Assembly: GCA_015523195.1 (NCBI GenBank)
Contig: WAKU01000054.1
Location: 1-32,995, forward strand
From: Thermococcus sp.
Lineage (GTDB): Archaea; Methanobacteriota_B; Thermococci; Thermococcales; Thermococcaceae
Reading direction: 5' to 3'
DNA: 32,995 nt
Shown: positions 9,299-15,618 of the stretch, one piece after another
How positions within the stretch are numbered: the stretch's first letter is position 1
Layout: each line of letters begins with the position of its first letter
Program-made: the position numbers and the translations under genes
The notes under the pieces: generated by a model
Told to the model about the DNA's origin: nothing
Database searches by the model: none
Seen by the model: only the letters and a program-made list of their open reading frames with translations

Positions 9299-10463
9299 GT
9301 TCGAGGAGGAAGGAGGGCACTTCCTCCTTTTCAAGCACCCTTACGTTTTTCGGGTACTTCCTGTGGGCCTTTCCAGCCTTCACCTCGACCTTGAGGTCTC
9401 CGGCAACTGCATCGACTTCATAGGAGTTCCGATAGTAGTACACCTCTCCAAAACGCCGGTGGAGGTGTTCTTGGACTACCCATTCATATAGTGCGTCCTC
9501 CTTCAGCTCGGTCCCGCTCCACAGGGCGAAGAGCCTCGCTAAGAGGGGGTCGCGGAAGAAGAACTTCTTCTTGCGCTTGTAGAGCACCTGGTTACCCTGC
9601 TTGAGGTAGGCTATCCCGAGGATGTAAAGCTCGGTGAAGAACTCGATGTAGTCCTGAACCACCTTGTAGGAGTAGCCGGAGGTCATGCCCGCTAAGGCTC
9701 TGAAACTCGTCGCCGAGGGGGCGCTCCTTATCAGGGCTGAGAGCGTCTCCTCTGCTATCTCAAGGCTCTTCCCAAAGCGGACGATTTCTCCGATATACGC
9801 CCCGAGAAGGTCCTCCATCGGGAGGCCGTTTATCGAGGCTGGAAATCCCCCGGTAGTTAAGTAAGCATCGAAGAGCTTCAGCACTTTTTCCCTCCGCAGT
9901 TCTGGCCTCTCCAGCCCCATTACCTTCACGTACTCCGGAAATGAGAGCGGCATGACCTCTATAGTTTTTCCGCTCCCCCTTCTGCCCGGGAAGAGCTCAA
10001 TGTCTCTCTTGACCCTCAGGGAGCTTGAACCTGTAACCGTAACCACGTCGTTCTCCAAGAGACCGGCGTCTATGGGTGGTTTGACCCCGCGCCACCAGCC
10101 TTCCAAGGAGGTAACCTCATCAAGGAAGATGTAACCCGTTTTAATCCCTTCTTTTGCCTTAAGCCCCTGGAACTCGCGGAGGGGGTTCAGAAGCTCGCGG
10201 TGGCTCGGCAAGACCTCGACGTTAATGTAGAGAACGGCCTCGGGCGGGTTGTCCTTCAGGAGTTCCTGGATCAGGAGTTTTATCCCCGTGGTTTTTCCCA
10301 CCTGTCTCGGGCCGAGGACGAAGTTGAAGGAGAACGGCTTAAGCGAAAGCCTCTCCAGCCATTTTGGCCGCCAGTGGAGCTTCTGTTCTTTCCAGCGCCT
10401 CACATGGTAGTCCTCTCTCCCCTCCCACCAGGGGTTCATGTAGGTGAGATCACCCAGCCTCAT
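9273..10463 (-). CDS. AAA ATPase with C-terminal nuclease-like domain (DUF4143 type)
   Basis: This 396-residue protein has Walker A GPRQVGKTT (about residues 51-59), Walker B YIFLDEV (about 111-117) and a sensor-like TGSSS, as in the AAA_14 family. A winged-helix-like middle (FRALAGMTSGYSYKVVQDY) and a C-terminal DUF4143-type region follow. The end carries Asp-x-(9)-Glu-Val-Lys (VDAVAGDLKVEVKAGK), the PD-(D/E)XK pattern, so the nuclease core seems intact. These ATPases are frequent in Thermococcales, and their role is unknown. The gene has AGGTG before its ATG and a palindromic TATA region directly upstream. Its 3' end overlaps the YjbQ gene. Confidence 0.85.
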   Translation of the reverse strand: MRLGDLTYMNPWWEGREDYHVRRWKEQKLHWRPKWLERLSLKPFSFNFVLGPRQVGKTTGIKLLIQELLKDNPPEAVLYINVEVLPSHRELLNPLREFQGLKAKEGIKTGYIFLDEVTSLEGWWRGVKPPIDAGLLENDVVTVTGSSSLRVKRDIELFPGRRGSGKTIEVMPLSFPEYVKVMGLERPELRREKVLKLFDAYLTTGGFPASINGLPMEDLLGAYIGEIVRFGKSLEIAEETLSALIRSAPSATSFRALAGMTSGYSYKVVQDYIEFFTELYILGIAYLKQGNQVLYKRKKKFFFRDPLLARLFALWSGTELKEDALYEWVVQEHLHRRFGEVYYYRNSYEVDAVAGDLKVEVKAGKAHRKYPKNVRVLEKEEVPSFLLELTPPQPAR

Positions 10464-10470
10464 AGGAACA

Positions 10471-10527
10471 CCTGAGAAGTTATGGTTCTCAATCCTTTAT
10501 AAAGGTTGAGAAGTGTGAGTTCTCAGG
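10471..10527. promoter_or_regulatory. TATA box inside a double inverted repeat (putative operator of the ATPase gene)
   Basis: The centre is the palindrome CCTTTATAAAGG (10494-10505). It is flanked by TTCTCAA (10486-10492) and TTGAGAA (10506-10512), and further out by CCTGAGAA (10471-10478) and TTCTCAGG (10520-10527). All arms share one symmetry centre near 10499. The TATA sits about 33 bases before the ATPase ATG. A factor bound to the TTCTCA/TGAGAA arms would block TBP, so repression is the natural inference. The plus side has no gene facing outward, so the symmetry is not explained by a divergent promoter. Confidence 0.75.
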
Positions 10528-10544
10528 GTTTAAAAATGGAAGGG

Positions 10545-11000
10545 TCAGAGCTTGATGGCTATTTCAGCCTTGCCGCTCTTCTTGAGCTGGAGTATCATGA
10601 GCATCTTTCTCAGCTCGCTGTAGCGACCGTGGGCAACGAATATCATGATGAAGTTGGCAAGGTTTCCAAGGCCGATTATAGCCATTCCTGCGAGGCTGTG
10701 AACCGCAGACACTATCAAGAAAAAGATGCCACCAACTATCCAGCCTCCTATTGAATCATTGCGGGCACTCTTCGCGAGTTCCATGGCTTCCCTAATGGCA
10801 TCCTCGCCGGAATAGTGGGTGGCTATGTACTCGGCACCTTCAGCTTTTTGATAGCTATCTACTGCAGCTCCTATGAGTGCTCCTCCAACTGCTATCCCGA
10901 CTCCTAGCATCTGCATCTCACTGCTAGAACCAAGGAGCATAAGCAGGATTCCTAAAATCCCAGTACCAACAAACGTATATTCCGCGGTTTTATCATTCAT
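10545..11000 (-). CDS. Small multi-pass membrane protein, unknown function
   Basis: This 151-residue protein starts at the ATG at 11000 (MNDKTAEYTF); upstream in-frame codons run into promoter repeats and are unlikely to be translated. There are four hydrophobic stretches: about residues 9-27, 32-50, 88-105 and 107-125. A charged 55-85 segment follows the second, and a basic C-terminus ends the protein. Two helical hairpins are the likely topology. No family is recognised. A TATA (CTATAAATA on the minus strand, 11039-11048) is sandwiched between two copies of a GGAGGAGGGAAAT repeat. Its 3' end abuts the operator of the downstream ATPase gene. Confidence 0.65.
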   Translation of the reverse strand: MNDKTAEYTFVGTGILGILLMLLGSSSEMQMLGVGIAVGGALIGAAVDSYQKAEGAEYIATHYSGEDAIREAMELAKSARNDSIGGWIVGGIFFLIVSAVHSLAGMAIIGLGNLANFIMIFVAHGRYSELRKMLMILQLKKSGKAEIAIKL

Positions 11001-11018
11001 CTGGGATAGTGGTAGCCC

Positions 11019-11041
11019 ATTTCCCTCCTCCCTCCGGGTAT
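11019..11041. repeat. Degenerate copy of the 24-bp repeat
   Basis: The first 15 bases (ATTTCCCTCCTCCC plus flank) match the perfect copies at 11048 and 11847. The next four bases read TCCG where the others read GGAG, and GGTAT then resumes. It lies within the leader of the 10545-11000 gene. Confidence 0.55.
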
Positions 11042-11047
11042 TTATAG

Positions 11048-11071
11048 ATTTCCCTCCTCCCGGAGGGTATA
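11048..11071 (+). repeat. 24-bp direct repeat, left copy
   Basis: The sequence starts ATTTCCCTCCTCCC and ends GGAGGGTATA, and is identical over 24 bases to 11847-11870. It includes CCTCC and GGAGG arms that can pair. It also flanks the TATA box of the minus-strand membrane-protein gene. Confidence 0.85.
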
Positions 11072-11122
11072 ATACTGGGGGGCTCAGGGCATACATCCCC
11101 TTCGAGAAGGTTGGTAAGAAGA

Positions 11123-11131
11123 GTTAAATAT
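11123..11131 (+). promoter_or_regulatory. TATA box of the UPF0175/DUF3368 pair
   Basis: GTTAAATAT stands about 36 bases before the ATG at 11163. Short arms AGAG and CTCT lie on either side of it, which may be an autoregulatory site, but the arms are only four bases long. Confidence 0.45.
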
Positions 11132-11162
11132 GCTCTCGTTCAACATTAATCTGGTGGAGGGA

Positions 11163-11411
11163 ATGGAGATAGTCATTCCAAATGACGTTATTGCCGCCAT
11201 GAAGCTCCCCAAGGATGAAGTTGAAAGGGAGCTGAGACTGGATTTGGCTGTTATCCTCTATCAGCGAGGTGTTCTTCCCCTTGGGAAAGCGGCTAAGCTC
11301 GCAGGAGTGACCAGAAGGGAATTCCTTGAGGAACTCGCTAAGAGAAGGATCCCGAGACACTACACCGAAAGGGAACTGGTGGAGGATGTGGCCTTTGCCC
11401 GTGGTGAGTAA
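11163..11411 (+). CDS. UPF0175 family antitoxin
   Basis: This 82-residue protein starts at ATG 11163 after GGTGGAGGGA (an upstream in-frame ATG at 11130 overlaps the TATA region). It has the UPF0175 pattern: an N-terminal strand MEIVIPNDV, a helix ending in LAVILYQRGVLPLGKAAKLAGVTRREFLEEL (a helix-turn-helix-like segment, about residues 37-63) and an acidic C-terminus. UPF0175 proteins are DNA-binding antitoxins normally paired with DUF3368 PIN-like toxins, as here. The toxin frame overlaps its 3' end by about 26 bases. Confidence 0.85.
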   Translation: MEIVIPNDVIAAMKLPKDEVERELRLDLAVILYQRGVLPLGKAAKLAGVTRREFLEELAKRRIPRHYTERELVEDVAFARGE

Positions 11412-11811
11412 CTCGACTCCATTAATTCATCTCGCTAAAATCGGGAGGCTTGAACTTCTGAGGGAGTTCTTTGGCGAGATCTTAATCCCTGAAGCCGTTT
11501 ACAGAGAATGCGTTATTGAAGGTGACGATAGCGAAGACGCCAGGGCGATTAAAAACGCCGAATGGATTAAAGTGGAGAGGATAGCTGACGAGAGGCTAAA
11601 GAGGTCCCTAATGATCGAGCTGGATGAAGGCGAGAGTGAAGCGATAGTCCTGGCCCTTGAAAAGAGTGCTGAACTTGCCTTGATAGATGATTACGATGGA
11701 AGGGAAGTTGCTAAAGCTCTCGGTCTCAGAGTGACCGGAACCATCGGCATTCTCCTTAAAGCCAAGTTCACCGGGAGGATAACCAGTCTACTCCGAAAAC
11801 CGGCATTATAA
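11386..11811 (+). CDS. DUF3368 PIN-like toxin
   Basis: The product is about 141 residues. It carries VSNSTPLIHLAKIGRLELL near the start, LDEGESEAIVLA in the middle and ALIDDYDGREVAKALGL with VTGTIGILL near the end. This is the conserved DUF3368 pattern, a PIN-fold RNase family that cleaves RNA when freed from its antitoxin. The start is uncertain: ATG 11386 immediately follows GGTGGAGG, while GTG 11401 or 11404 gives the more usual N-terminus (VVSNSTP). It overlaps the UPF0175 antitoxin gene. The module sits between two perfect 24-bp direct repeats. Confidence 0.83.
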   Translation: MWPLPVVSNSTPLIHLAKIGRLELLREFFGEILIPEAVYRECVIEGDDSEDARAIKNAEWIKVERIADERLKRSLMIELDEGESEAIVLALEKSAELALIDDYDGREVAKALGLRVTGTIGILLKAKFTGRITSLLRKPAL

Positions 11812-11846
11812 CGGCAAACCAAACAAGCATCATTAAGCCCGTGTCC

Positions 11847-11870
11847 ATTTCCCTCCTCCCGGAGGGTATA
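11847..11870 (+). repeat. 24-bp direct repeat, right copy
   Basis: Identical over 24 bases to 11048-11071. It lies between the DUF3368 toxin stop and the promoter of the HEPN gene, so the two copies bracket exactly one toxin-antitoxin pair (about 800 bp). Confidence 0.85.
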
Positions 11871-11883
11871 GCAAAGGACGAAG

Positions 11884-11894
11884 GGGTTAAATAC
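11884..11894 (+). promoter_or_regulatory. TATA box of the HEPN/MNT genes
   Basis: GGGGTTAAATA is placed about 30 bases before the GTG/ATG starts at 11914 and 11923. This implies a leaderless or very short-leader mRNA, in line with the lack of a ribosome site. Confidence 0.5.
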
Positions 11895-11922
11895 ACCCAA
11901 TCCAAAACTTTCCGTGATTGTG

Positions 11923-12337
11923 ATGTTCAAGCGGGTCGAGTACGAGAGGTGGATGAAGCAGGCGGAGAAGACCCTTCGCTCCGCCCTCAGGGATTTGGAA
12001 GGAGAGGATTATGAGTGGGCGAGCTTTAAGGCCCAGCAGGCGGCGGAGCTGGCGGTTAAGGCACTCCTCAGGGGAATGGGCTTCGCTCCCATCGGGCACT
12101 CCATAACGAGACTTCTCAGAAACCTGCGCGATGAGGGCGTTGAGGTTCCAAAGGGAGCTGTTCCACAGGGCTATGGAGCTCGACAGAAACTACATAGCTC
12201 CCCGCTATCCAGACGCCTACCTGGAGGGTTCCCCCTTCGAGTACTATTCTGAGGACGTGGCCGAGGAGATGATAGGCTATGCCGAAGAAGTCCTTAACTT
12301 CGTTAAAAGGATGGCAGAGCGTCTCGCCGGAGATTGA
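11923..12337 (+). pseudogene. HEPN-domain protein, frameshifted
   Basis: The first frame gives a HEPN-type helical protein (WMKQAEKTLRSALRDL, FKAQQAAELAVKALL, GHSITRLLRNL) up to about residue 77. It then runs into nonsense and stops at 12252. The expected continuation (LFHRAMELDRNYIAPRYPDAY and FEYYSEDVAEEMIGYAEEVLNFV) is in the next frame to 12337. Removing one G from the GGG at 12153-12155 (AAGGGAG to AAGGAG) restores a continuous 137-residue HEPN protein. HEPN proteins are RNase toxins kept in check by MNT nucleotidyltransferases, and an MNT-like gene follows. The lesion could be a real mutation, a sequencing error or, less likely, programmed frameshifting. Confidence 0.8.
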
Positions 12338-12344
12338 GGGTTTT

Positions 12345-12695
12345 GTGAAGAGGATAGTTGACTACTTCAACGGTGACGTTACTGTTATCCTCTTCGGCTC
12401 CAGGGCGAGCGACTACGACCTGATAGTGATCTCCAAAAAGCTAACCGGAAACTTCTTAGCAAGGACGAAGCCGCTCTACGAGCTCAATGAAGATTTTCTG
12501 CCCGTTGATGTGCTTGCCTACACACCAGCGGAGTTTCTCAAAGCGTTAGAAAACCTCTCTCCTTCAGCCCTCGATGCCATGAGGGAGGGAATAGTTCTCC
12601 ACGACAACGGCTTCTACGAAGTCGCTAAGAGGCACTTTGAGGAGTTGAAGCGGAAGGGGGTTAAGAAGGAAAGGTACTGGGTGATGAGAACTTAG
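12345..12695 (+). CDS. MNT-type nucleotidyltransferase with shortened active-site loop
   Basis: The product resembles minimal nucleotidyltransferases: a leading helix, VTVILFGSRA, SDYDLIVIS, then PVDVLAYTPAEF and an Asp-rich helical end. The family needs Gly-Ser, 9-13 residues, then Asp-x-Asp. Here only three residues (Arg-Ala-Ser) separate GS from DYD, so roughly eight residues of the loop seem deleted in frame. Adenylyl transfer is therefore doubtful. The start is uncertain: GTG 12345 (after TGAGGG) is chosen, while ATG 12279 would overlap the HEPN frame and include SPEIEGF, which looks like authentic N-terminus. It partners the damaged HEPN gene just upstream. Confidence 0.7.
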   Translation: MKRIVDYFNGDVTVILFGSRASDYDLIVISKKLTGNFLARTKPLYELNEDFLPVDVLAYTPAEFLKALENLSPSALDAMREGIVLHDNGFYEVAKRHFEELKRKGVKKERYWVMRT

Positions 12696-12894
12696 TCTTT
12701 CGCTCCTCGGATCTATTCCTGCCCGAAGCGCTTTAGGCTGAAGTTGGGAATTGTTCCCGTCGTCCCAGAGCGTGCGGGTGTTAGCGGTATTGACCAATTC
12801 CCATCTTTATCAAGAATATACCGCAGGACGAGGGTTGGTGAAAGTGATCAGAACCCCCAATACCAAGAAAGTCTCTAAGCTCTGAGAGCTGGGC
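12696..12894. other. Intergenic region without a convincing gene
   Basis: Two small inverted repeats are visible: GCGGTAT/ATACCGC (12784-12790 and 12818-12824) and AGCTC TGA GAGCT (12878-12890). The second lies just past the stop of the minus-strand EamA gene and could form a hairpin in its 3' end. Nothing else is supported. Confidence 0.4.
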
Positions 12895-13311
12895 TTACAG
12901 CGACACCAAAATCGCCCCGATGACGATGAGAACTGCCCCGAGTGCCGTTTTCAGGTTCATTCTGCTCCCGAGGATAATCCACGACAGGAATATCGCGAGG
13001 GCAACGCTGGTCTTGTCTATCGCGACGACAGCTGGAACTTTTCCGTTCTTTATCGCCATGAAGTAGAACAGCCACGAGAGCGCCCCTGCCAGCCCGGAGA
13101 GGGCTATCAAAAGAAGTGCCCTGCCGTCGATTTCACCCACGCCGGTTGAGCCGCTTGCGAGGGCAACGCCCACTAAGAAGAGCGCCATTATAACGGCCCT
13201 CACCGCGGTTGCGAGGGTGGGGTTGACGTCCTTGAGGCCGAGCTTCCCGAATATCGGGACGAGAGAGGCGAAAAAAGCGGCCAAAAGAGCGTAGATTACG
13301 TACTCCCTCAT
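12895..13311 (-). CDS. EamA-family (DMT superfamily) transporter, half-size
   Basis: This 138-residue protein is almost entirely hydrophobic with about five helices. It shows the half-EamA pattern: VIYALLAAFFASLVPIFGKLGL at the start, AVVAIDKTSVALAIFLSWIILG in the middle, and a last helix ALGAVLIVIGAILVSL. Half-size EamA proteins act as homodimers moving small metabolites; the substrate is unknown. The ATG at 13311 follows AGGTGACTGGA. Directly upstream on the same strand is an 80-base sequence able to fold into a long stem, so translation or transcription may be controlled by RNA structure. Confidence 0.85.
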   Translation of the reverse strand: MREYVIYALLAAFFASLVPIFGKLGLKDVNPTLATAVRAVIMALFLVGVALASGSTGVGEIDGRALLLIALSGLAGALSWLFYFMAIKNGKVPAVVAIDKTSVALAIFLSWIILGSRMNLKTALGAVLIVIGAILVSL

Positions 13312-13323
13312 TCCAGTCACCTA

Positions 13324-13403
13324 AGGGGGTAATAACCCGCCCAAGTTCATCGGCTCCGCCTTCGGCGGCACTCCCCGGGCGTTGATAGTTGGGTATTCCC
13401 CCT
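13324..13403 (-). other. Highly structured leader candidate upstream of the EamA gene
   Basis: Nested complementary blocks are visible. GGGGG (13325-13329) pairs with CCCCC (13398-13402), and the ATA and CCC next to it (13332-13338) pair with GGGTAT (13391-13396). GCCC (13339-13342) pairs with GGGC (13377-13380), and CCGCC (13356-13360) with GGCGG (13364-13368) around a three-base loop. On the minus strand the fold would end about ten bases before the EamA ribosome site. It could be a riboswitch-like leader, an unrelated small RNA, or a DNA-level palindrome. No known riboswitch consensus was recognised. Confidence 0.5.
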
Positions 13404-13422
13404 AAAAGCCTTTCGAAAAGTT

Positions 13423-13578
13423 TCAGCAGACGATGGGTTCTTCACGGTTTTCCCCGTACCCCTCTGGCTCCCCCTCATATTTTCTTTCTCTCTTGACGAT
13501 GAGGTAGTAGATGAGCGCCCCGATCAGCGTCAGAAACAGCGCCACCAAGATCCAGATGATCTTCTCCGTCTCGGGCAT
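13423..13578 (-). CDS. Short PLDc_N-like membrane protein
   Basis: This 51-residue protein starts MPETEKIIWILVALFLTLIGAL and has one or two hydrophobic segments followed by YYLIVKRER and an acidic tail ending in Cys. The Trp-x-(n)-Gly-x-Leu-Ile-Tyr-Tyr-Leu pattern is that of PLDc_N, the membrane segment found alone or in front of cardiolipin-synthase-type proteins. The role of stand-alone forms is unknown. The ATG at 13578 is preferred over longer forms that would overlap the TATA-like GTTTTTAAC (13621-13630). GTGATAAGAG is its probable ribosome site. Confidence 0.6.
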   Translation of the reverse strand: MPETEKIIWILVALFLTLIGALIYYLIVKRERKYEGEPEGYGENREEPIVC

Positions 13579-13630
13579 TCTCTTATCACATACCATCACC
13601 GATGGAAATTTGGAAGAGGGGTTAAAAACT

Positions 13631-14977
13631 TCATCCCCTGAGCTTCTCGCACTTCTCAAGCCACTCCTTGAGAACGTCCTTCAGCTTCGGCTGGCCGATC
13701 TCCTCGAGCTCGTACTTGACGCGAACGGCAGGCTTGTTGAGGTTCATGAACCTGCGGAGGTCAACGGGCGTTCCAATAACGACCACATCGGCATCGGCGT
13801 TGTTTATGGTCTCCTCAAGCTCCTTGATCTGCTTCTCCCCGTAGCCCATGGCCGGGAGTATAACGTCGAGGTGGCTGTACTTCTTGTAGGTGTCAACGAT
13901 CGAGCCGACGGCGTAGGGCCTCGGGTCTATTATCTCCTTGGCCCCGAACTTCTTCGCTGCTATGTAACCGGCACCGTACTTCATGCCGCCGTGGGTAAGC
14001 GTTGGCCCGTCTTCCACAACTAAGACGCGCTTGCCCTTGATGAGCTCCGGCTTATCCACGAAGAGCGGCGAGGCACCGTCGATAACGATGGCGTTCGGGT
14101 TGATCTTCTCGATGTCCTCGCGGACCTTCTGGATGTCGTCGCGGTTGGCTGTATCTATCTTGTTGATGATTATCACGTCAGCGCTCCTGAAGTTGGTCTC
14201 ACCGGGGTGGTACTTGACCTCGTGGCCGGGCCTGTGCGGGTCTGTAACCACTATCCAGAGGTCCGGCACATAGAACGGGAAGTCGTTGTTTCCTCCGTCC
14301 CAGAGGATTATGTCCGCTTCCTTCTCGGCCTCGCGGAGGATCTTCTCGTAGTCAACGCCCGCGTAGACGACCATGCCCCTCTCGATGTAGGGCTCGTACT
14401 CCTCGCGCTCCTCGATGGTGCATTCGTATTTGTCGAGGTCTTCGTAGGTGGCGAAGCGCTGGACAATCTGCTTCCTTAAATCGCCGTAGGGCATCGGGTG
14501 CCTTATCGCGACGACCTTGTACCCCATCTCCTGGAGCAGCTTAGCGACCTTTCTGCTGGTTTGGCTCTTTCCGCAGCCGGTTCTGACCGCTGTAACCGCT
14601 ACCACAGGCTTGCTGGACTTGAGCATCGTGCTCTTAGGCCCGAGCAGCCAGAAGTCGGCTCCAGCGGAGTGGGCTCTCGAAGCGAGGTGCATGACGTGCT
14701 CGTGGGAAACATCGGAGTAGGCGAAGACTACTATGTCGATGTCGTGCTCCCTGATTATCTTCTCCATCTCGTCCTCGCTCCATATTGGAATCCCGTTCGG
14801 GTAGAGTTCTCCTGCCAGCTCCGGCGGATATGTCCTGCCCTCTATGTCCGGGATCTGCGTAGCCGTGAAGGCCACAACCTCGTATTCCGGATTGTCCCTG
14901 AAGAAGACGTTGAAGTTGTGGAAGTCCCTGCCAGCGGCCCCGAGAATTAGAACCCTCTTCCTCCTCTTCTCAGGCAT
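13631..14977 (-). CDS. cpgS: Cyclic 2,3-diphosphoglycerate synthase homologue
   Basis: This 448-residue cytosolic P-loop protein belongs to the family that closes 2,3-diphosphoglycerate to the cyclic anhydride with ATP, a thermoprotectant route first found in methanogens. The N-terminal domain begins with RVLILGAAGRDFHNFN. Walker A is GCGKSQT (134-140). Further conserved parts are WDGGNNDFPF, IINKID and PTLTHGGMKYGAG. Whether the Thermococcales enzyme makes cDPG is not shown by sequence. The ATG at 14977 is chosen with GAGGTGAGG ahead. A TATA box lies about 50 bases upstream, so the mRNA has a short leader. Confidence 0.85.
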   Translation of the reverse strand: MPEKRRKRVLILGAAGRDFHNFNVFFRDNPEYEVVAFTATQIPDIEGRTYPPELAGELYPNGIPIWSEDEMEKIIREHDIDIVVFAYSDVSHEHVMHLASRAHSAGADFWLLGPKSTMLKSSKPVVAVTAVRTGCGKSQTSRKVAKLLQEMGYKVVAIRHPMPYGDLRKQIVQRFATYEDLDKYECTIEEREEYEPYIERGMVVYAGVDYEKILREAEKEADIILWDGGNNDFPFYVPDLWIVVTDPHRPGHEVKYHPGETNFRSADVIIINKIDTANRDDIQKVREDIEKINPNAIVIDGASPLFVDKPELIKGKRVLVVEDGPTLTHGGMKYGAGYIAAKKFGAKEIIDPRPYAVGSIVDTYKKYSHLDVILPAMGYGEKQIKELEETINNADADVVVIGTPVDLRRFMNLNKPAVRVKYELEEIGQPKLKDVLKEWLEKCEKLRG

Positions 14978-15025
14978 GTTCCTCACCTCAGAGGCAGTTA
15001 ATTCGGCACTGGTGTATCCCCTTTG

Positions 15026-15037
15026 GCTTTTATAACG
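15026..15037 (-). promoter_or_regulatory. TATA box of the cDPG synthase gene
   Basis: On the minus strand CGTTATAAAAGC is a near-ideal archaeal TATA element, about 50 bases upstream of the ATG at 14977. Confidence 0.6.
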
Positions 15038-15137
15038 GTTTTCGTTGAGCGGTGAAAGCCCTCACTGCAATTCATTCGGAAGGAAAAGAATTCACCTGAA
15101 GGACTTTCAAAAACTCTCTGCACCTAACATACCGAAA

Positions 15138-15148
15138 CCTCTATATCC
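15138..15148 (+). promoter_or_regulatory. TATA box of alaX
   Basis: CCTCTATATCC lies about 26 bases before the ATG at 15169. There is no ribosome site, so transcription should start at or next to the start codon, giving a leaderless mRNA. Confidence 0.6.
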
Positions 15149-15168
15149 CCCATTCCCAACTTCCCGGC

Positions 15169-15618
15169 ATGGACGAGGTCAGAACACACACCGCCCTCCA
15201 CGTGGTCAAGGGGGCCGTCGTTAAAGTTCTCGGCGAGGGGGCCAAGTGGACGGCCTCGACCTACGTCAAAGGCAAGAGGGGTGTCTTAACCGTCAAGTTC
15301 GACCGGAAGCCCACTCCCGAGGAGGTTAGGGAAATAGAGCGCCTCGCCAACGAGAAAATCAGGGAAAACGCCCCCGTCAAGGTTTACGAGCTCCCGCGCG
15401 AGGAGGCCGAGAAGTGCTTCGGCGAGGATATGTACGACCTCTTCCCGGTTCCTTCGGAGGTAAAGACCCTCAAAGTGGTCGTCATCGAGGGCTGGAACGT
15501 CAACGCCTGCAATAAGGAGCACACGAGGACGACCGGAGAAATAGGGGCGATAAAAATTAGGAAAGTCCGCTTCAGGAGGAGCAAGGAGCTTTTGGAAATT
15601 AGCTTTGACGTTCTCTAA
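15169..15618 (+). CDS. alaX: Alanyl-tRNA editing protein AlaX, short type
   Basis: This 149-residue free-standing editing domain hydrolyses Ser (or Gly) wrongly attached to tRNA-Ala. The zinc site is complete: HTALH (His7 and His11) and CNKEH (Cys114 and His118), followed by the conserved [12 protein letters not shown]. The length fits the AlaX-S subgroup, which lacks the N-terminal and C-terminal additions of AlaX-M and AlaRS. The mRNA is probably leaderless. The last 20 bases overlap the 3' end of the convergent ATPase gene. Confidence 0.92.
   Translation: MDEVRTHTALHVVKGAVVKVLGEGAKWTASTYVKGKRGVLTVKFDRKPTPEEVREIERLANEKIRENAPVKVYELPREEAEKCFGEDMYDLFPVPSEVKTLKVVVIEGWNVNACNKEHTRTTGEIGAIKIRKVRFRRSKELLEISFDVL

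Noticed and set aside
12841-12888. GTG at 12840 with GGTTGGTG ahead opening a 15-codon peptide.
   Set aside because: It is too short and without any supporting pattern.
13321-13422. The folding sequence before the EamA gene as a fluoride or other known riboswitch.
   Set aside because: The conserved blocks of the fluoride motif were looked for and not found; it is kept only as an unassigned structured element.
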